From Aestuariivita sp. (GTDB lineage Bacteria; Pseudomonadota; Alphaproteobacteria; Rhodobacterales; Rhodobacteraceae): a stretch of DNA of 64,000 nt. The notes under the pieces are model-generated. The model was not told where the DNA came from. It saw only the letters and a program-made list of their open reading frames with translations, and did not search any database. The first letter of the stretch is position 1. Every line of letters starts with the position of its first letter. The stretch spans positions 1,143,857 through 1,207,856 of the forward strand of contig JAGYKE010000004.1 in the NCBI GenBank assembly GCA_018401465.1. Direction: 5' to 3'. This document shows, piece after piece, positions 9,610-19,622 of the stretch. Both the position numbers and the translations under genes were made by a program.

Positions 9610-10475
9610 CCCCCCTGTCCCCCGAACAGCGCGGCGCGGCCTTCATGGTTCTGGCGATGGCGGCTTTCGCGGTCGAGGATGTTCTGTTCAAACAGGCGAC
9701 AACGGACACGCAGGTCGGGGTTGCGCTTCTGTGCGTGGGGCTGGGCGGGTTTGCCATCTTTGTCTTCCTGTCGCTGCGGGCGGGCGAGGCCATCTGGCAC
9801 CCCGCGATCCTGTCGCGCGCGCTTGTGGTGCGCACCGTTTTCGAACTGGCGGGGCGGCTGGGCTATGGTCTGGCGCTGGCGCTGACGCCGCTCTCGAGCA
9901 CCTCGGCCATCTTGCAGGCGGCGCCGCTGGTCGTCACGCTGGGGGCGGTGGTGTTCTTCGGCGAAAAGGTGGGCTGGCGGCGCTGGCTTGCCATGGCGGT
10001 GGGGCTTGCCGGTGTTCTGGTGATCCTGCGCCCGGGGCTGGAGGCGTTCGAGCCTGCGTCGCTTTTCGCGGTGCTGGGGTTGATCGGTTTCGCCGGGCGC
10101 GATCTGGCGACGCGGGCCAGCCCGCCCGCCATGTCGACCGCGCAACTGGGCAGTCTGGGTTTCGCCGTCCTGATCTTCGCGGGGCTTGTCTATCTGGTCT
10201 GGGTGGGCGAGGCGCCGCGCCTGCCGGGGGCGCAGTCGCTGGGGCTGCTGGCGGCCGCGTCAGTCTTCGGCGCGGCGGCCTATGGTGCCTTGACGCTGGC
10301 GATGCGGGCCGGGTCGGTTTCGGCGGTCGCGCCCTTCCGCTATTCGCGGCTGATCTTCGCCTTTCTGCTGGCCTATGCGGTCTTCGGCGAACGCCCCGAT
10401 GCCGCGACTTGGGCCGGTGCCGCGCTCATCGTGGGGGCGGGACTTTATGCCCTGTCGCGGCAGGGGCGCTCATGA
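9606..10475 (+). CDS. EamA/DMT-family transporter
   Basis: The 289-residue protein has about ten predicted membrane helices in two EamA repeats, as in drug/metabolite transporters. Family features include [22 protein letters not shown], and [12 protein letters not shown]. The substrate is unknown. GTG 9606 overlaps the rnc stop codon. The gene is inserted between rnc and era, which are adjacent in many bacteria. A clear paralog lies at 53460. Confidence 0.88.
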   Translation: MTPLSPEQRGAAFMVLAMAAFAVEDVLFKQATTDTQVGVALLCVGLGGFAIFVFLSLRAGEAIWHPAILSRALVVRTVFELAGRLGYGLALALTPLSSTSAILQAAPLVVTLGAVVFFGEKVGWRRWLAMAVGLAGVLVILRPGLEAFEPASLFAVLGLIGFAGRDLATRASPPAMSTAQLGSLGFAVLIFAGLVYLVWVGEAPRLPGAQSLGLLAAASVFGAAAYGALTLAMRAGSVSAVAPFRYSRLIFAFLLAYAVFGERPDAATWAGAALIVGAGLYALSRQGRS

Positions 10476-10534
10476 CGCTGGCGGGCGGCGGCGTTTTCCG
10501 CTAGGACGCGCGACCTGAGGCCCAAGGAGTGACC

Positions 10535-11443
10535 ATGACCACACGCGCCGGATTCGTCGCCCTGATCGGCGAGCCCAATGCGGGCAAGTCCACGCTGATG
10601 AATCGCATGGTCGGCGCGAAGGTGTCGATCGTCACGCACAAGGTGCAGACGACGCGCGCGCGTATCCGGGGCGTGGCGATGGAGGGCGAGGCGCAGATCG
10701 TCTTCGTGGACACGCCGGGCCTGTTCCAGCCGCGCAGGCGGCTGGACCGCGCCATGGTCAAGGCGGCGTGGGGAGGGGCGGCGGATGCCGATCTCATCGT
10801 GCTGCTGGTCGAGGCGCATCGCGGGCTGACAGACGGGGGCGCGCGGATCCTCGAAGGGCTGGCCGATCTGCCGCGGGGGCGCAAGGTGGCGCTTGCCATC
10901 AACAAGATCGACCGGGTCGAGGCGCAGGCGTTGCTTGCCCTGTCGCAGCGGCTGAACGAGGCCTATCCCTTCCTGCGCACCTTCATGATCTCGGCCGAGC
11001 GGGGGTACGGGGTGGACGACCTGCGCCGCTGGCTGGCGGATGAACTGCCCGAAAGCCCGTGGCTTTACCCGGAGGATCAGCTGGCAGACCTGCCCATGCG
11101 GATGATCGCCGCCGAGATGACGCGCGAAAAGCTGACCCTGCGGCTGCATCAGGAGCTGCCCTATCAGCTCACCGTCGAGACCGAGAGCTGGCAGGAACGC
11201 GACGACGGATCAGCGCGGGTCGATCAGGTGATCTATGTCGCGCGCGACGGCCACAAGGGTATCTTGCTGGGCAAGAGCGGCGAGACGATCAAGGCGGTCT
11301 CGAAAGCATCGCGCGCGGAGCTGGAAGAGTTCCTGGGCCGCAAGGTGCATCTGTTCTTGCAGGTGAAGGTGCGGCCCAACTGGCAGGACGAGGCGGAACG
11401 CTATACGGAGATGGGTCTCGATTTCCGGGACGGGAACGCGTGA
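10535..11443 (+). CDS. era: GTPase Era
   Basis: Era is a GTP-binding factor for 16S rRNA maturation and 30S assembly. The 302-residue product has G1 G-E-P-N-A-G-K-S-T, G3 D-T-P-G-L-F and G4 N-K-I-D. A C-terminal KH domain contains G-K-S-G-E-T-I-K-A. ATG 10535 is chosen because an AAGGAG ribosome site ends 5 bases before it; the in-frame GTG at 10529 overlaps that site. It overlaps the next gene by 4 bases. Confidence 0.97.
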   Translation: MTTRAGFVALIGEPNAGKSTLMNRMVGAKVSIVTHKVQTTRARIRGVAMEGEAQIVFVDTPGLFQPRRRLDRAMVKAAWGGAADADLIVLLVEAHRGLTDGGARILEGLADLPRGRKVALAINKIDRVEAQALLALSQRLNEAYPFLRTFMISAERGYGVDDLRRWLADELPESPWLYPEDQLADLPMRMIAAEMTREKLTLRLHQELPYQLTVETESWQERDDGSARVDQVIYVARDGHKGILLGKSGETIKAVSKASRAELEEFLGRKVHLFLQVKVRPNWQDEAERYTEMGLDFRDGNA

Positions 11444-11769
11444 CGCGGCTTGCGTCGTCGTTCTGGGTGCAGGCCTATCTGACGCGGCTGCGGTTGGCGG
11501 ACATCCCGGCCTTCGTCACCGCCCATGGCGACGACACGGCGGGCGCGGTTCTGGTCAAGCTCAACACGCTGGACGGGCGGGCGCGGGCCTTTCAGCGGTC
11601 TTTCGATCTGACGAGCGGCGCGCGCGTCTGGGTGGTGCTGGCCGAAGGCGAGGATGCGGCGGTCGAGGCTGCGGTGGCCCGGCAGCGGAGCTTCGACCCC
11701 GATCTCTGGGTGATCGAGGTGGAAGACCGCGCGGGACGGCACCTGCTGGGCGAAGAGGGGCTGGAGTAG
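11440..11769 (+). CDS. DUF1491 family protein
   Basis: This 109-residue protein begins with GTG 11440, which overlaps the era stop codon. It reads V-T-R-L-A-S-S-F-W-V-Q-A-Y-L, followed by G-A-V-L-V-K-L-N-T-L and R-Q-R-S-F-D-P-D-L-W-V-I-E-V. This matches DUF1491, a short alphaproteobacterial family typically found between era and recO. The molecular role is unknown. No membrane or signal segment is seen. Confidence 0.85.
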   Translation: MTRLASSFWVQAYLTRLRLADIPAFVTAHGDDTAGAVLVKLNTLDGRARAFQRSFDLTSGARVWVVLAEGEDAAVEAAVARQRSFDPDLWVIEVEDRAGRHLLGEEGLE

Positions 11770-11859
11770 CGCGGGGCGGAACGCCCCGGACCCCGGCTTA
11801 TGTGCAACCGGAAAGAAGCGGCAGTTGCGCTTTGGGTCGGGCCGGGGAAAGGTCGGCGC

Positions 11860-12585
11860 ATGGAATGGCGCGGCGAAGGTATCCTGTTGACGGTCAGGCG
11901 GCATGGGGAAAGTGCCGCGATCATCGACGTATTCACCGAGGAGAAGGGCCGTCATGCGGGCGTTGTGCGCGGCGGCGCAAGCCGGAAGATCGCCCCGATC
12001 CTGCAGCCCGGCGCGCAGCTGGATGTCGCCTGGCGCGCGCGGCTGGAGGACCATATCGGCGCCTTCACGGTCGATCTGATCCGGTCGCGCGCGGGCGCGG
12101 CGATGGGCGGGCGGCTGGCACTGGCCGGGCTGAACGCGGTGACGGCGCTTCTGTCGTTTTGCCTGCCCGAGCGCGAGGCGCATGCGGCGCTTTACCGGCG
12201 GACTGGGATGTTGCTGGACCTGCTGGGGCAGGACGAGATCTGGCCGCTCGCCTATCTGCGGTGGGAGCTTGCGCTGCTGGAAGAGACGGGGTTCGGGCTC
12301 GATCTGTCCGTCTGCGCGGTGACCGGGGCGGATGAGGGGCTGGTCTATGTCTCGCCCCGCACGGGGCGCGCAGTGAGCCACGCGGGCGCGGGGGACTGGG
12401 CCGACCGGCTGCTGCCCCTGCCGCCGGTTCTGCGGGGCGAAGGCGCGGCGGAAGATGCCGAGATCGTCGCCGCACTGGGGGTGACGGGGTATTTCCTGGG
12501 GGAAAAGCTGGCCAAGACGCTGGGCGAAAGGCCCCTGCCGCAGGCCCGCGCGCGGCTGGTCGAGGAACTGGCGCGGCGGGTCTGA
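11860..12585 (+). CDS. recO: DNA repair protein RecO
   Basis: RecO works with RecF/RecR to load RecA on gapped DNA. The 241-residue protein starts [18 protein letters not shown], the usual N-terminal OB fold, and continues with [20 protein letters not shown] 11860 is preferred over the upstream 11800 start because it coincides with the conserved N-terminus. The usual C-terminal zinc motif looks degenerate, with only one Cys in L-S-V-C-A-V-T-G. It ends 17 bases from the convergent dehydrogenase gene. Confidence 0.94.
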   Translation: MEWRGEGILLTVRRHGESAAIIDVFTEEKGRHAGVVRGGASRKIAPILQPGAQLDVAWRARLEDHIGAFTVDLIRSRAGAAMGGRLALAGLNAVTALLSFCLPEREAHAALYRRTGMLLDLLGQDEIWPLAYLRWELALLEETGFGLDLSVCAVTGADEGLVYVSPRTGRAVSHAGAGDWADRLLPLPPVLRGEGAAEDAEIVAALGVTGYFLGEKLAKTLGERPLPQARARLVEELARRV

Positions 12586-12602
12586 CCGCCGCGCCGGATC
12601 GG

Positions 12603-14291
12603 TCAGCCCAGAAGCCGCCGTGCGATGACCTGTGCCTGAATTTCCGCGGCACCTTCAAAGATGTTGAGGATGCGGGCGTCGCAGAGGACGCGGGAGATCT
12701 TGTATTCCAGCGCGAAGCCGTTGCCGCCGTGGATCTGCAGCGCGTTGTCGGCGGCGGCCCATGCGACACGGGCACCCAGCAGCTTTGCCATCCCGGCCTC
12801 AAGGTCGCAGCGGCGGCCGTTGTCCTTCTGGAAGGCGCTGAAATAGGTCAGCTGGCGCGCCACCATGATTTCGACCGCCATCATGGCCAGCTTGTTGGCC
12901 ACGCGCGGGAAGTCGATCAGCGCCTTGCCGAACTGCTTGCGGTCCTCGGCATATTGCATGCCGAGGTCCAGCGCCGACTGCGCCACACCGATGGCGCGGG
13001 CGGCGGTCTGGATGCGGGCGCTCTCGAAGGTCTCCATCAGTTGCTTGAAGCCCTTTCCCTCTTCCATGCCCAGAAGGTTTTCGCCCTTCACCTTGAAGTC
13101 ATCGAAATTGACCGTGTATTCCTTCATGCCGCGATAGCCGAGGACCTCGATCTCACCGCCCGAAAGGCCGTCGTCGACGAAGGGGGTGTCATCCGTGCCC
13201 GGGGTCTTTTCGGCCAGGAACATCGACAGGCCGCGGTAATCGGTCGTGTCGGGGATGGTGCGGGCGAGCACGGTCATGACATGGGTGCGCGCGGCGTGGG
13301 TGATCCAGGTCTTGTTGCCGCGGATGATCCAGTCGCCGTTGTCATCCTTGACCGCGCGGGTGCGCAAGGAGCCCAGATCCGACCCGGTGTTCGGTTCGGT
13401 GAAGACGGCGGTGGGCAGGATTTCCCCGCTTGCCAGACCCGGCAGCCAGCGGGCCTTCTGGTCTTCGGTGCCGCCCGCGATGATCAGTTCGGCGGCGATT
13501 TCCGTCCGGGTGCCGAGCGAGCCCACGCCGATGTATCCACGGCTCAGTTCCTCGGACACCACGCACATCGATGCCTTCGACAGACCGAAGCCGCCGTATT
13601 CTTCGGGGATGGTGAGGCCAAAGACACCCATTTCGGCGAGTTCGTCGATCACCTCCATCGGGATCAGTTCGTCCTTCAGGTGCCATTCATGGGCGTAGGG
13701 TTCGACCTTTTCGAGCGAATAGCGGCGGAACTGGTCGCGGATCATCTCGAGCTCTTCCTCGAGCCCGCTTGCCCCGAACATGACGTTGGCCTTCTGGTCC
13801 TGCATCAGGGCCACAAGGCGCATCCGCGCGGCCTGCGTGTTGCCCGACTGGGTCAGGGTCATCACGGCGGGTTCCATCAGGGCGCGCATGTCGTCCTGGG
13901 TCAGGCCGATATCCTGCAGGCGCAGGATTTCGCCCTGGTTCATCGGGATGCCGCCATAGATCTGCCAGAGGTATTCACCGAAGGCGATCTGATGGATGAG
14001 CTGTTCGATTTCGCCGAAGCGGCCGTCGGCCTGCAGCTTTTCGGCCCAGGCCTGCATCTGGCGCAGCGATTCGACATACGTGGCAAGCCAGGCAAAGCCA
14101 TGCGCCGCGGTCTGCTCGGCCTCGAGCCGGGCGGCCGAGATGCGTCCGCCCTCGGTCACGCTGTCGGCAAGGCGGGCTTTCGCGGCGGCAAGAACCGCGT
14201 CCGCGGGCGCGATCGCGCTGCGCGTCAGCGCCAGAAGATCGGGAAGGATCACAGGGGCTGTGATCGTCAGGTCCTGTCCGTCATGGGCCAT
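12603..14291 (-). CDS. mcd: Acyl-CoA dehydrogenase, probably (2S)-methylsuccinyl-CoA dehydrogenase
   Basis: This 562-residue flavoenzyme has an N-terminal extension of about 150 residues before the acyl-CoA dehydrogenase core. The core shows the FAD/substrate motifs V-F-T-E-P-N-T-G-S-D-L-G, W-I-I-R-G-N-K-T-W-I-T and Q-I-H-G-G-N-G-F. The long extension is characteristic of Mcd of the ethylmalonyl-CoA pathway, which oxidises methylsuccinyl-CoA to mesaconyl-CoA. The recO-mcd-pckA neighbourhood fits my recollection of Rhodobacter sphaeroides. ATG 14291 is chosen because an AAAGG site lies about 9 bases upstream of it; that site abuts the other candidate ATG at 14300. ETF (25480 and 24551) is its likely electron acceptor. 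Confidence 0.8.
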   Translation of the reverse strand: MAHDGQDLTITAPVILPDLLALTRSAIAPADAVLAAAKARLADSVTEGGRISAARLEAEQTAAHGFAWLATYVESLRQMQAWAEKLQADGRFGEIEQLIHQIAFGEYLWQIYGGIPMNQGEILRLQDIGLTQDDMRALMEPAVMTLTQSGNTQAARMRLVALMQDQKANVMFGASGLEEELEMIRDQFRRYSLEKVEPYAHEWHLKDELIPMEVIDELAEMGVFGLTIPEEYGGFGLSKASMCVVSEELSRGYIGVGSLGTRTEIAAELIIAGGTEDQKARWLPGLASGEILPTAVFTEPNTGSDLGSLRTRAVKDDNGDWIIRGNKTWITHAARTHVMTVLARTIPDTTDYRGLSMFLAEKTPGTDDTPFVDDGLSGGEIEVLGYRGMKEYTVNFDDFKVKGENLLGMEEGKGFKQLMETFESARIQTAARAIGVAQSALDLGMQYAEDRKQFGKALIDFPRVANKLAMMAVEIMVARQLTYFSAFQKDNGRRCDLEAGMAKLLGARVAWAAADNALQIHGGNGFALEYKISRVLCDARILNIFEGAAEIQAQVIARRLLG

Positions 14292-14439
14292 GGTCGTCAT
14301 CCTTTTCGCTCTGCCGGATCACTTAGGGCCTTCGCAGGTGCAGCGCAACAAAAATACCGAAATACCGCACAGCTCTGACCGAAAGTTACGCGGCGAATTT
14401 GCTGATGCAGGCCGCACTGCGCCACAGTAAAGGGGGCGG

Positions 14440-15210
14440 ATGGGGTCTGTTCTTTCCATTCTTCCGCTGCAGGACATAGCGCTTGCCCTTGCCGTCGCCA
14501 CCTTCGCGGGCGTGGTCAAGGGGCTGGTGGGCTTTGCCATGCCGATGATCCTGATTTCGGGTCTCAGTCTCATCCTGCCGCCCGAGGTTGCACTGGCGGG
14601 CCTGATCCTGCCCACGCTGGTGGCGAACGCCATGCAGGCGCTGGCGCAGGGCTGGCGCGCGGCGGCCGAGTCGGTGCTGCGGTTCCGGGTGTTCCTTGTC
14701 GTGGGCGGTGTGGTGCTGGTGGGCAGCGCGCAGCTGGTCGGCGTCGTGCCGCAGCATGTGCTTCTGCTGGGGATCGGGTTGCCCGTGACGCTGTTCGCGG
14801 TGATGCAGCTGGTGGGGGTGCAGTTCCGCCTTGCGCAGCGGTCGCCGCGGATCGAAGCCGCGGTGGCTGCCTTCGCGGGCTTCATCGGGGGGTTTTCGGG
14901 CGTCTGGGGGCCGCCGACGGTGGCCTATCTCACCGCGCTCAACACACCCAAGGCGGATTCGATGCGGGTGCAGGGGGTGATCTATGGCCTGGGCGCCGTG
15001 GTGCTGGCGGGCGCGCATCTGGGATCGGGCGTGCTGAACACGCAGACCGCGCCCTTTTCGGCCAGCCTGATCCTGCCGGCCATGCTGGGCATGTGGATCG
15101 GGGGGCGCCTGCAGCGGCGGGTCGATCAGGCGCTGTTCCGGCGGCTGACGCTGATCGTGCTGGTGGTGGCGGGGCTGAACCTGATCCGCCGCGGGCTTTT
15201 GGGGATGTAG
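14440..15210 (+). CDS. TauE/SafE-family sulfite/organosulfonate exporter-like protein
   Basis: The 256-residue integral membrane protein has about eight hydrophobic helices. It shows the TauE pattern: G-V-V-K-G-L-V-G-F-A-M-P near the N-terminus, a mid-protein repeat G-F-I-G-G-F-S-G-V-W-G-P-P, and a C-terminal G-M-W-I-G-G-R-L. Members export sulfite, sulfoacetate or related anions; the specificity here is unknown. It is divergent from the dehydrogenase gene (149-base gap) and ends at a bidirectional terminator. Confidence 0.88.
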   Translation: MGSVLSILPLQDIALALAVATFAGVVKGLVGFAMPMILISGLSLILPPEVALAGLILPTLVANAMQALAQGWRAAAESVLRFRVFLVVGGVVLVGSAQLVGVVPQHVLLLGIGLPVTLFAVMQLVGVQFRLAQRSPRIEAAVAAFAGFIGGFSGVWGPPTVAYLTALNTPKADSMRVQGVIYGLGAVVLAGAHLGSGVLNTQTAPFSASLILPAMLGMWIGGRLQRRVDQALFRRLTLIVLVVAGLNLIRRGLLGM

Positions 15211-15241
15211 AAAAGCCCCGCGCCTTGGGCACGGGGCTTTT
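15211..15241. terminator. Bidirectional rho-independent terminator
   Basis: AAAAGCCCCG at 15211-15220 pairs perfectly with CGGGGCTTTT at 15232-15241 around an 11-base loop. It sits between the convergent TauE-type gene and pckA, and each strand reads a T-run at its 3' arm, so it can serve both. Confidence 0.88.
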
Positions 15242-15262
15242 GGTTGTCCTTGCGCGTTCGGC

Positions 15263-16861
15263 TCAGCCGATGGCGGCGGCGCGCACGTCGTCGTCGATAT
15301 GCGGCAGATATTGCGCGAAGTTGTCCGCGAACATCTGCACGAGCTTGGCCGCCTGCGCGTCATAGGCCGCCTTGTCGTCCCACGTGCGCCGCGGTTCGAG
15401 CAGGAGTTCCGGCACACCCGGCACGGATTTCGGGACCTCGAAGCCGAAATTGGCGTCCTTGCGGTATTCGGCCTCGGCCAGCGTGCCGTCGAGCGCTGCG
15501 GTCAAGAGCGCGCGCGTCGCCTTGATCGGCATGCGGTTGCCCGTGCCGTAGGCGCCGCCGGTCCAACCGGTGTTGACCAGCCAGCAGGTCGCGCCGTGCT
15601 GGGCGATCTTTTCGCGCAGGAGGTTGCCGTAGACCTCGGGACGGCGCGGCATGAAGGGGGCGCCGAAGCAGGTCGAGAAGGTGGGCTGGGGTTCGGTGAC
15701 GCCGCGTTCGGTGCCCGCCACCTTGGCGGTGAATCCCGACAGGAAGTGATACATCGCCTGGGCCGGCGTCAGCCGCGCGATGGGGGGCAGCACGCCGAAG
15801 GCGTCGCAGGTCAGCATGATGATGTTCTTGGGGTGCCCGCCCAGCGCCGTGGCCGACGCGTTCGAGATGTATTCGAGCGGATAGGCGCAGCGCATGTTCG
15901 CCGTCAGGCTGTCATCCTCGAAGTCGAGCTCGAACGTCTCGGGGTCGAAGATCATGTTCTCGATGATCGTGCCGAACTTGGTCGTGGTGGCATAGATCTC
16001 GGGCTCGGCCTCTTCGCTCAGCGAGATGGTCTTGGCATAGCAGCCGCCTTCGAAGTTGAAGGTGCCGCGATCCGACCAGCCGTGCTCGTCGTCGCCGATC
16101 AGCACGCGTTCGGGATCGGCCGACAGTGTCGTCTTGCCGGTGCCCGACAGGCCGAAGAAGACGGCGGTGTCGACCGGGTTGCCCGGCGCGTGGTTGGCCG
16201 AGCAATGCATCGGCATGATGCCCTTTTCCGGCAGCAGGTAGTTCAGCAGCGTGAAGACCGATTTCTTGTTCTCGCCCGCGTATTCTGTGCCGCCGATCAG
16301 GATCAGCTTGCGGTCGAAATTCATCGCGATGACGGTTTCCGAACGGCAGTCGTGCTTCTTCGGGTCGGCCTTGAAGCTGGGGCAGTTGATGATCGTGAAA
16401 TCGGCGGTGAAGTCATCGAGTTCCGCGCGGTCGGGGCGGCGCAGAAGGTGGCGGATGAACAGCGAATGCCAAGCCAGTTCGGTGACCATGCGCACGTTGA
16501 TCGCATGCGCGGGATCGGCGCCGCCGATCAGGTCCTGCACGAAATAGTCACGGCCCTTCATGTGATCGAGCATGTCGGCATGAAGCGCGTCGAAGCCTTG
16601 CGCCGACATGGCGGCATTGTTGTCCCACCAGATCTTGTCGGCGACGCTGTCGGTCTTCACGACATGCTTGTCCTTGGGCGACCGGCCCGTGAACTTGCCC
16701 GTGGTGACCAGCAGCGCGCCGCCCCGGCCGAGCGTGCCTTCACCGCGCTGGATCGCGGTTTCCACAAGCGCCGGTTCCATGAGGTTGTAATGCACCTGGC
16801 CAAGCCCGGTGATGCCCTGATCTTCAAGCCGGAACCGCGGGTTCACCCGTCCTGTGGTCAT
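15263..16861 (-). CDS. pckA: Phosphoenolpyruvate carboxykinase (ATP)
   Basis: PckA converts oxaloacetate plus ATP to PEP, the entry step of gluconeogenesis. The 532-residue protein has the kinase P-loop [14 protein letters not shown] and the metal-binding/signature region [12 protein letters not shown]. The downstream F-E-G-G-C-Y-A-K-T and R-S-P-K-D-K-H are also present. Length is normal for the ATP-type enzyme. CAGGAG lies about 10 bases before ATG 16861. It is transcribed away from chvI, sharing a 306-base intergenic region. Confidence 0.98.
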   Translation of the reverse strand: MTTGRVNPRFRLEDQGITGLGQVHYNLMEPALVETAIQRGEGTLGRGGALLVTTGKFTGRSPKDKHVVKTDSVADKIWWDNNAAMSAQGFDALHADMLDHMKGRDYFVQDLIGGADPAHAINVRMVTELAWHSLFIRHLLRRPDRAELDDFTADFTIINCPSFKADPKKHDCRSETVIAMNFDRKLILIGGTEYAGENKKSVFTLLNYLLPEKGIMPMHCSANHAPGNPVDTAVFFGLSGTGKTTLSADPERVLIGDDEHGWSDRGTFNFEGGCYAKTISLSEEAEPEIYATTTKFGTIIENMIFDPETFELDFEDDSLTANMRCAYPLEYISNASATALGGHPKNIIMLTCDAFGVLPPIARLTPAQAMYHFLSGFTAKVAGTERGVTEPQPTFSTCFGAPFMPRRPEVYGNLLREKIAQHGATCWLVNTGWTGGAYGTGNRMPIKATRALLTAALDGTLAEAEYRKDANFGFEVPKSVPGVPELLLEPRRTWDDKAAYDAQAAKLVQMFADNFAQYLPHIDDDVRAAAIG

Positions 16862-17167
16862 GTCTGTCGGTCTCCTGTGACGGCCGCATGGATCCCGAGG
16901 GGGCGGCGGGTGGCGCGCTCATAACACGAGGTTTCGAGGAGTGAACAGGTCGCTTCCATGCAGTTAGCGCCACCAATTTCGGGGTTAGCGCAATCAGGCG
17001 CCGACCTTGGGCGACAACCTGCCGGATAGAGGCTTTGTTAGGGAAATTGTGTCCCAATCGACACCATTGACAGGCCCGGACCGCAGTTAAGGATTGATTC
17101 GGAAGGCCAAAACAGCGATGAATGCGAAAAAAATGCAGGTACAACGAGCAGTATAAGGGCTAACCCC
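16862..17167. other. Divergent pckA/chvI intergenic region
   Basis: This stretch has no credible gene. It should contain the promoters of pckA (leftward) and chvI (rightward). The most notable content is a pair of GTTAGCGC boxes, described separately. The 17120-17160 part is A-rich and likely carries the chvI promoter, but no convincing -35/-10 pair was fixed by eye. Confidence 0.6.
16963..16995. promoter_or_regulatory. Two phased GTTAGCGC operator-like boxes upstream of pckA
   Basis: GTTAGCGCCACC at 16963 and GTTAGCGCAATC at 16984 start exactly 21 bases apart, two helical turns. Each is an imperfect match to the palindrome GTTAGCGCTAAC, a central-CG operator style typical of LacI-family regulators. 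They lie about 100-135 bases upstream of pckA, a position compatible with activation. A CceR-like carbon-metabolism regulator is the inferred candidate; this is not proven. Confidence 0.4.
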
Positions 17168-17869
17168 ATGTCAAAGATTGCACTTGTCGATGACGACAGG
17201 AATATTCTGACGTCCGTTTCCATGACACTCGAAGCCGAAGGGTTCGAGGTCGAGACCTACAATGATGGTCAGGCGGCGCTGGACGCGTTCAACAAGAAAC
17301 TGCCGGATATGGCCGTTCTCGACATCAAGATGCCGCGCATGGACGGGATGGACCTGCTGCAGCGGCTGCGCCAGAAGACGACGATGCCGGTGATCTTCCT
17401 CACCTCGAAGGATGACGAGATCGACGAGGTTCTGGGCCTGCGCATGGGCGCGGACGATTATGTGAAGAAGCCCTTCTCGCAGCGTCTGCTGGTCGAACGC
17501 ATCCGCGCGCTTCTGCGGCGGCAGGAGGCGGTGAACGGCGATCTGATCGGCGACACGCCCGAAACCAAGGTGATTGAACGCGGCAATCTCCGCATGGACC
17601 CGCTGCGCCATTCCGTGACGTGGAAGGGGCAGGACGTGTCGCTGACAGTGACGGAATTCTTGCTGCTGCAGGCGCTGGCACAGCGCCCGGGCTTCGTGAA
17701 AAGCCGCGACCAGCTGATGGACGTCGCCTATGACGATCAGGTCTATGTCGACGACCGCACCATCGACAGCCACATCAAGCGCCTGCGCAAGAAGATGCGC
17801 AGCGTGGACGAGGAATTCTCGGCCATCGAAACGCTCTACGGCATCGGGTACCGCTACAACGAAGAATGA
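17168..17869 (+). CDS. chvI: ChvI-type response regulator
   Basis: The 233-residue OmpR-class response regulator has a receiver domain with acidic pair D8-D9, phospho-acceptor Asp52 in V-L-D-I-K-M-P, Thr/Ser in F-L-T-S-K and Lys101 in K-K-P-F. A winged-helix C-terminus contains [16 protein letters not shown]. The neighbouring sensor kinase, hprK and PTS genes identify it as ChvI (ExoS/ChvG-ChvI). In rhizobia this system controls envelope and carbon functions including pckA, which is the adjacent divergent gene here. Confidence 0.93.
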   Translation: MSKIALVDDDRNILTSVSMTLEAEGFEVETYNDGQAALDAFNKKLPDMAVLDIKMPRMDGMDLLQRLRQKTTMPVIFLTSKDDEIDEVLGLRMGADDYVKKPFSQRLLVERIRALLRRQEAVNGDLIGDTPETKVIERGNLRMDPLRHSVTWKGQDVSLTVTEFLLLQALAQRPGFVKSRDQLMDVAYDDQVYVDDRTIDSHIKRLRKKMRSVDEEFSAIETLYGIGYRYNEE

Positions 17870-17905
17870 CGCCCTCGCCCTGACAGGCCTTCCGGAAGGT
17901 TGAAG

Positions 17906-19612
17906 TTGCGCGACACGAGTCCCCCCCGTTCCGACCCCCGAGGCGACGTCGTTCTGGGCGATGACTGGGTCGCGCCCGAAGGCATGGTCGAGAAGGAAAT
18001 GCAGGACAGCCGCGCAAGGCGCCGGCTGCTGTCTTGGCGGTCATCGCCGCTGACGCGCAAGATCGTCATGTTCAACCTGATCGCGTTGAACGTGCTGGCG
18101 GCGGGCATGCTGTGGCTGACCGCATCGCGCGACGGGTTCGTTGTGCAGCGTGTCGGTTCGCTCGTGTCCGATGCCGCGCTCATCTCCGACGTGATCGAGG
18201 CCGGCCTGCCCGCGGGCGCGCCGGTCAGCCTGGCCACCGGCGATGGTATCGATGTCGAAGCCACCGTCGCCGCCCTGCGGTTGCGTGCGGGAACCGAGGT
18301 GTTCATCTTCGATGCGCAGGGCACGCTTGTCGCAGACGTGATGGGCGCGGGCTTTGGTCCAATGATCGACGCGATTGTCACGCCGTCGCCCGGGCCGAAG
18401 CATATAACCGACGCGCTGATGTGGCTGTGGTCCGGCGTGTCGTCGGTCGTCTCTCCGCAGACGGCACCGCCGCCTCCGGTCGTGGACCAGGTCGCGGCCC
18501 TTGTCGCCCCCACGGTCGAGAGCGGCGCACAGCTGCGCCGCGGCCTGCAGGCCGATGGGGGGCGCGTCTTCGCCGCGACCAGCCCGATCGAACGCAACGG
18601 CGCGATTCTGGGCGTCGTCGTCGCCATCAGCGCCTCGGGCGAGATCGACGCGATGCTGCGGGCCGAACGCGAACGCATGCTGCAGATGTTCATCATCGCA
18701 ACGGTTGTGTCGGTTGTTCTCAGCCTTGCGTTGGCGTCGACCATCACCAACCCGCTGGCCGATCTGGCCGAGGCGGCGGAACTGGGTCGCGACCGCGACA
18801 GCGGCAAGAAACGCCCCAGCCGCATCCGCATCCCCGACCTGACCGCCCGCCCCGACGAGATCGGGCGCCTGTCGGGGGCGCTGAGAGGCATGGTCTCGGC
18901 GCTCTACAACCGGATCGAATCGAACGAACAATTCGCCGCCGACGTCGCGCACGAGATCAAGAACCCGCTGGCGTCCCTGCGCAGTGCGGTCGGCACGCTG
19001 CGCATGGTCAAGCGTGAGGATCAGCGCGACAAGCTGCTTGACGTGATCGACCATGACGTGCGCCGCCTTGACCGGCTGGTGAGCGACATCTCGAACGCCT
19101 CGCGGCTCGACAGCGAGCTGGTGAAGGAGGAGGAGGAGGAATTCGACCTTCTCCAGATGATCGAGAACCTCAACCAGTATCTGGGCGAGGATGCGCGGTC
19201 GAAGGGTATCGACTATATCACCGACATGCCGGATCTGCCGATCCTGATGACCGGGCTCGAGGCGCGGCTGGCGCAGGTCTTCGTAAACCTGATCACCAAC
19301 GCGATTTCCTTCTGCGAGGATGGAGATGCGATCCGCGTCTGGGCCCGCAAGCGCGAGAACCGCATCCTCGTCGTGGTCGAGGATACCGGGCCGGGCATCC
19401 CCGAAGAGGCGCTGACCAAGATCTTCAAGCGCTTCTATTCGCAGCGCCCCGAGGCGCATTTCGGTAACAACTCGGGCCTCGGTCTGGCCATCTCCAAGCA
19501 GATCGTCGAGGCGCATGGCGGCGTGATCTGGGCCGAGAACATCCGCCCCACTTCGGCCGACATCACGTCCGAACCGCTCGGCGCGCGATTCGTGGTCGGT
19601 CTGCCGGTCTGA
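17906..19612 (+). CDS. chvG: ChvG-type sensor histidine kinase
   Basis: This is a membrane histidine kinase of 568 residues. A long cytoplasmic N-terminus precedes TM1 (I-A-L-N-V-L-A-A-G-M-L-W-L). A periplasmic sensor of about 190 residues follows, then TM2 (I-I-A-T-V-V-S-V-V-L-S-L-A-L), HAMP, H-box D-V-A-H-E-I-K-N-P-L-A-S-L, N-box L-I-T-N-A-I-S-F, and G-box D-T-G-P-G-I-P. The start is uncertain. GGAAGG lies at 17894-17899, so the TTG at 17906 has good spacing while the TTG at 17900 abuts the site. Confidence 0.92.
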   Translation: MRDTSPPRSDPRGDVVLGDDWVAPEGMVEKEMQDSRARRRLLSWRSSPLTRKIVMFNLIALNVLAAGMLWLTASRDGFVVQRVGSLVSDAALISDVIEAGLPAGAPVSLATGDGIDVEATVAALRLRAGTEVFIFDAQGTLVADVMGAGFGPMIDAIVTPSPGPKHITDALMWLWSGVSSVVSPQTAPPPPVVDQVAALVAPTVESGAQLRRGLQADGGRVFAATSPIERNGAILGVVVAISASGEIDAMLRAERERMLQMFIIATVVSVVLSLALASTITNPLADLAEAAELGRDRDSGKKRPSRIRIPDLTARPDEIGRLSGALRGMVSALYNRIESNEQFAADVAHEIKNPLASLRSAVGTLRMVKREDQRDKLLDVIDHDVRRLDRLVSDISNASRLDSELVKEEEEEFDLLQMIENLNQYLGEDARSKGIDYITDMPDLPILMTGLEARLAQVFVNLITNAISFCEDGDAIRVWARKRENRILVVVEDTGPGIPEEALTKIFKRFYSQRPEAHFGNNSGLGLAISKQIVEAHGGVIWAENIRPTSADITSEPLGARFVVGLPV

Positions 19613-19622
19613 GAGGCCGGGT

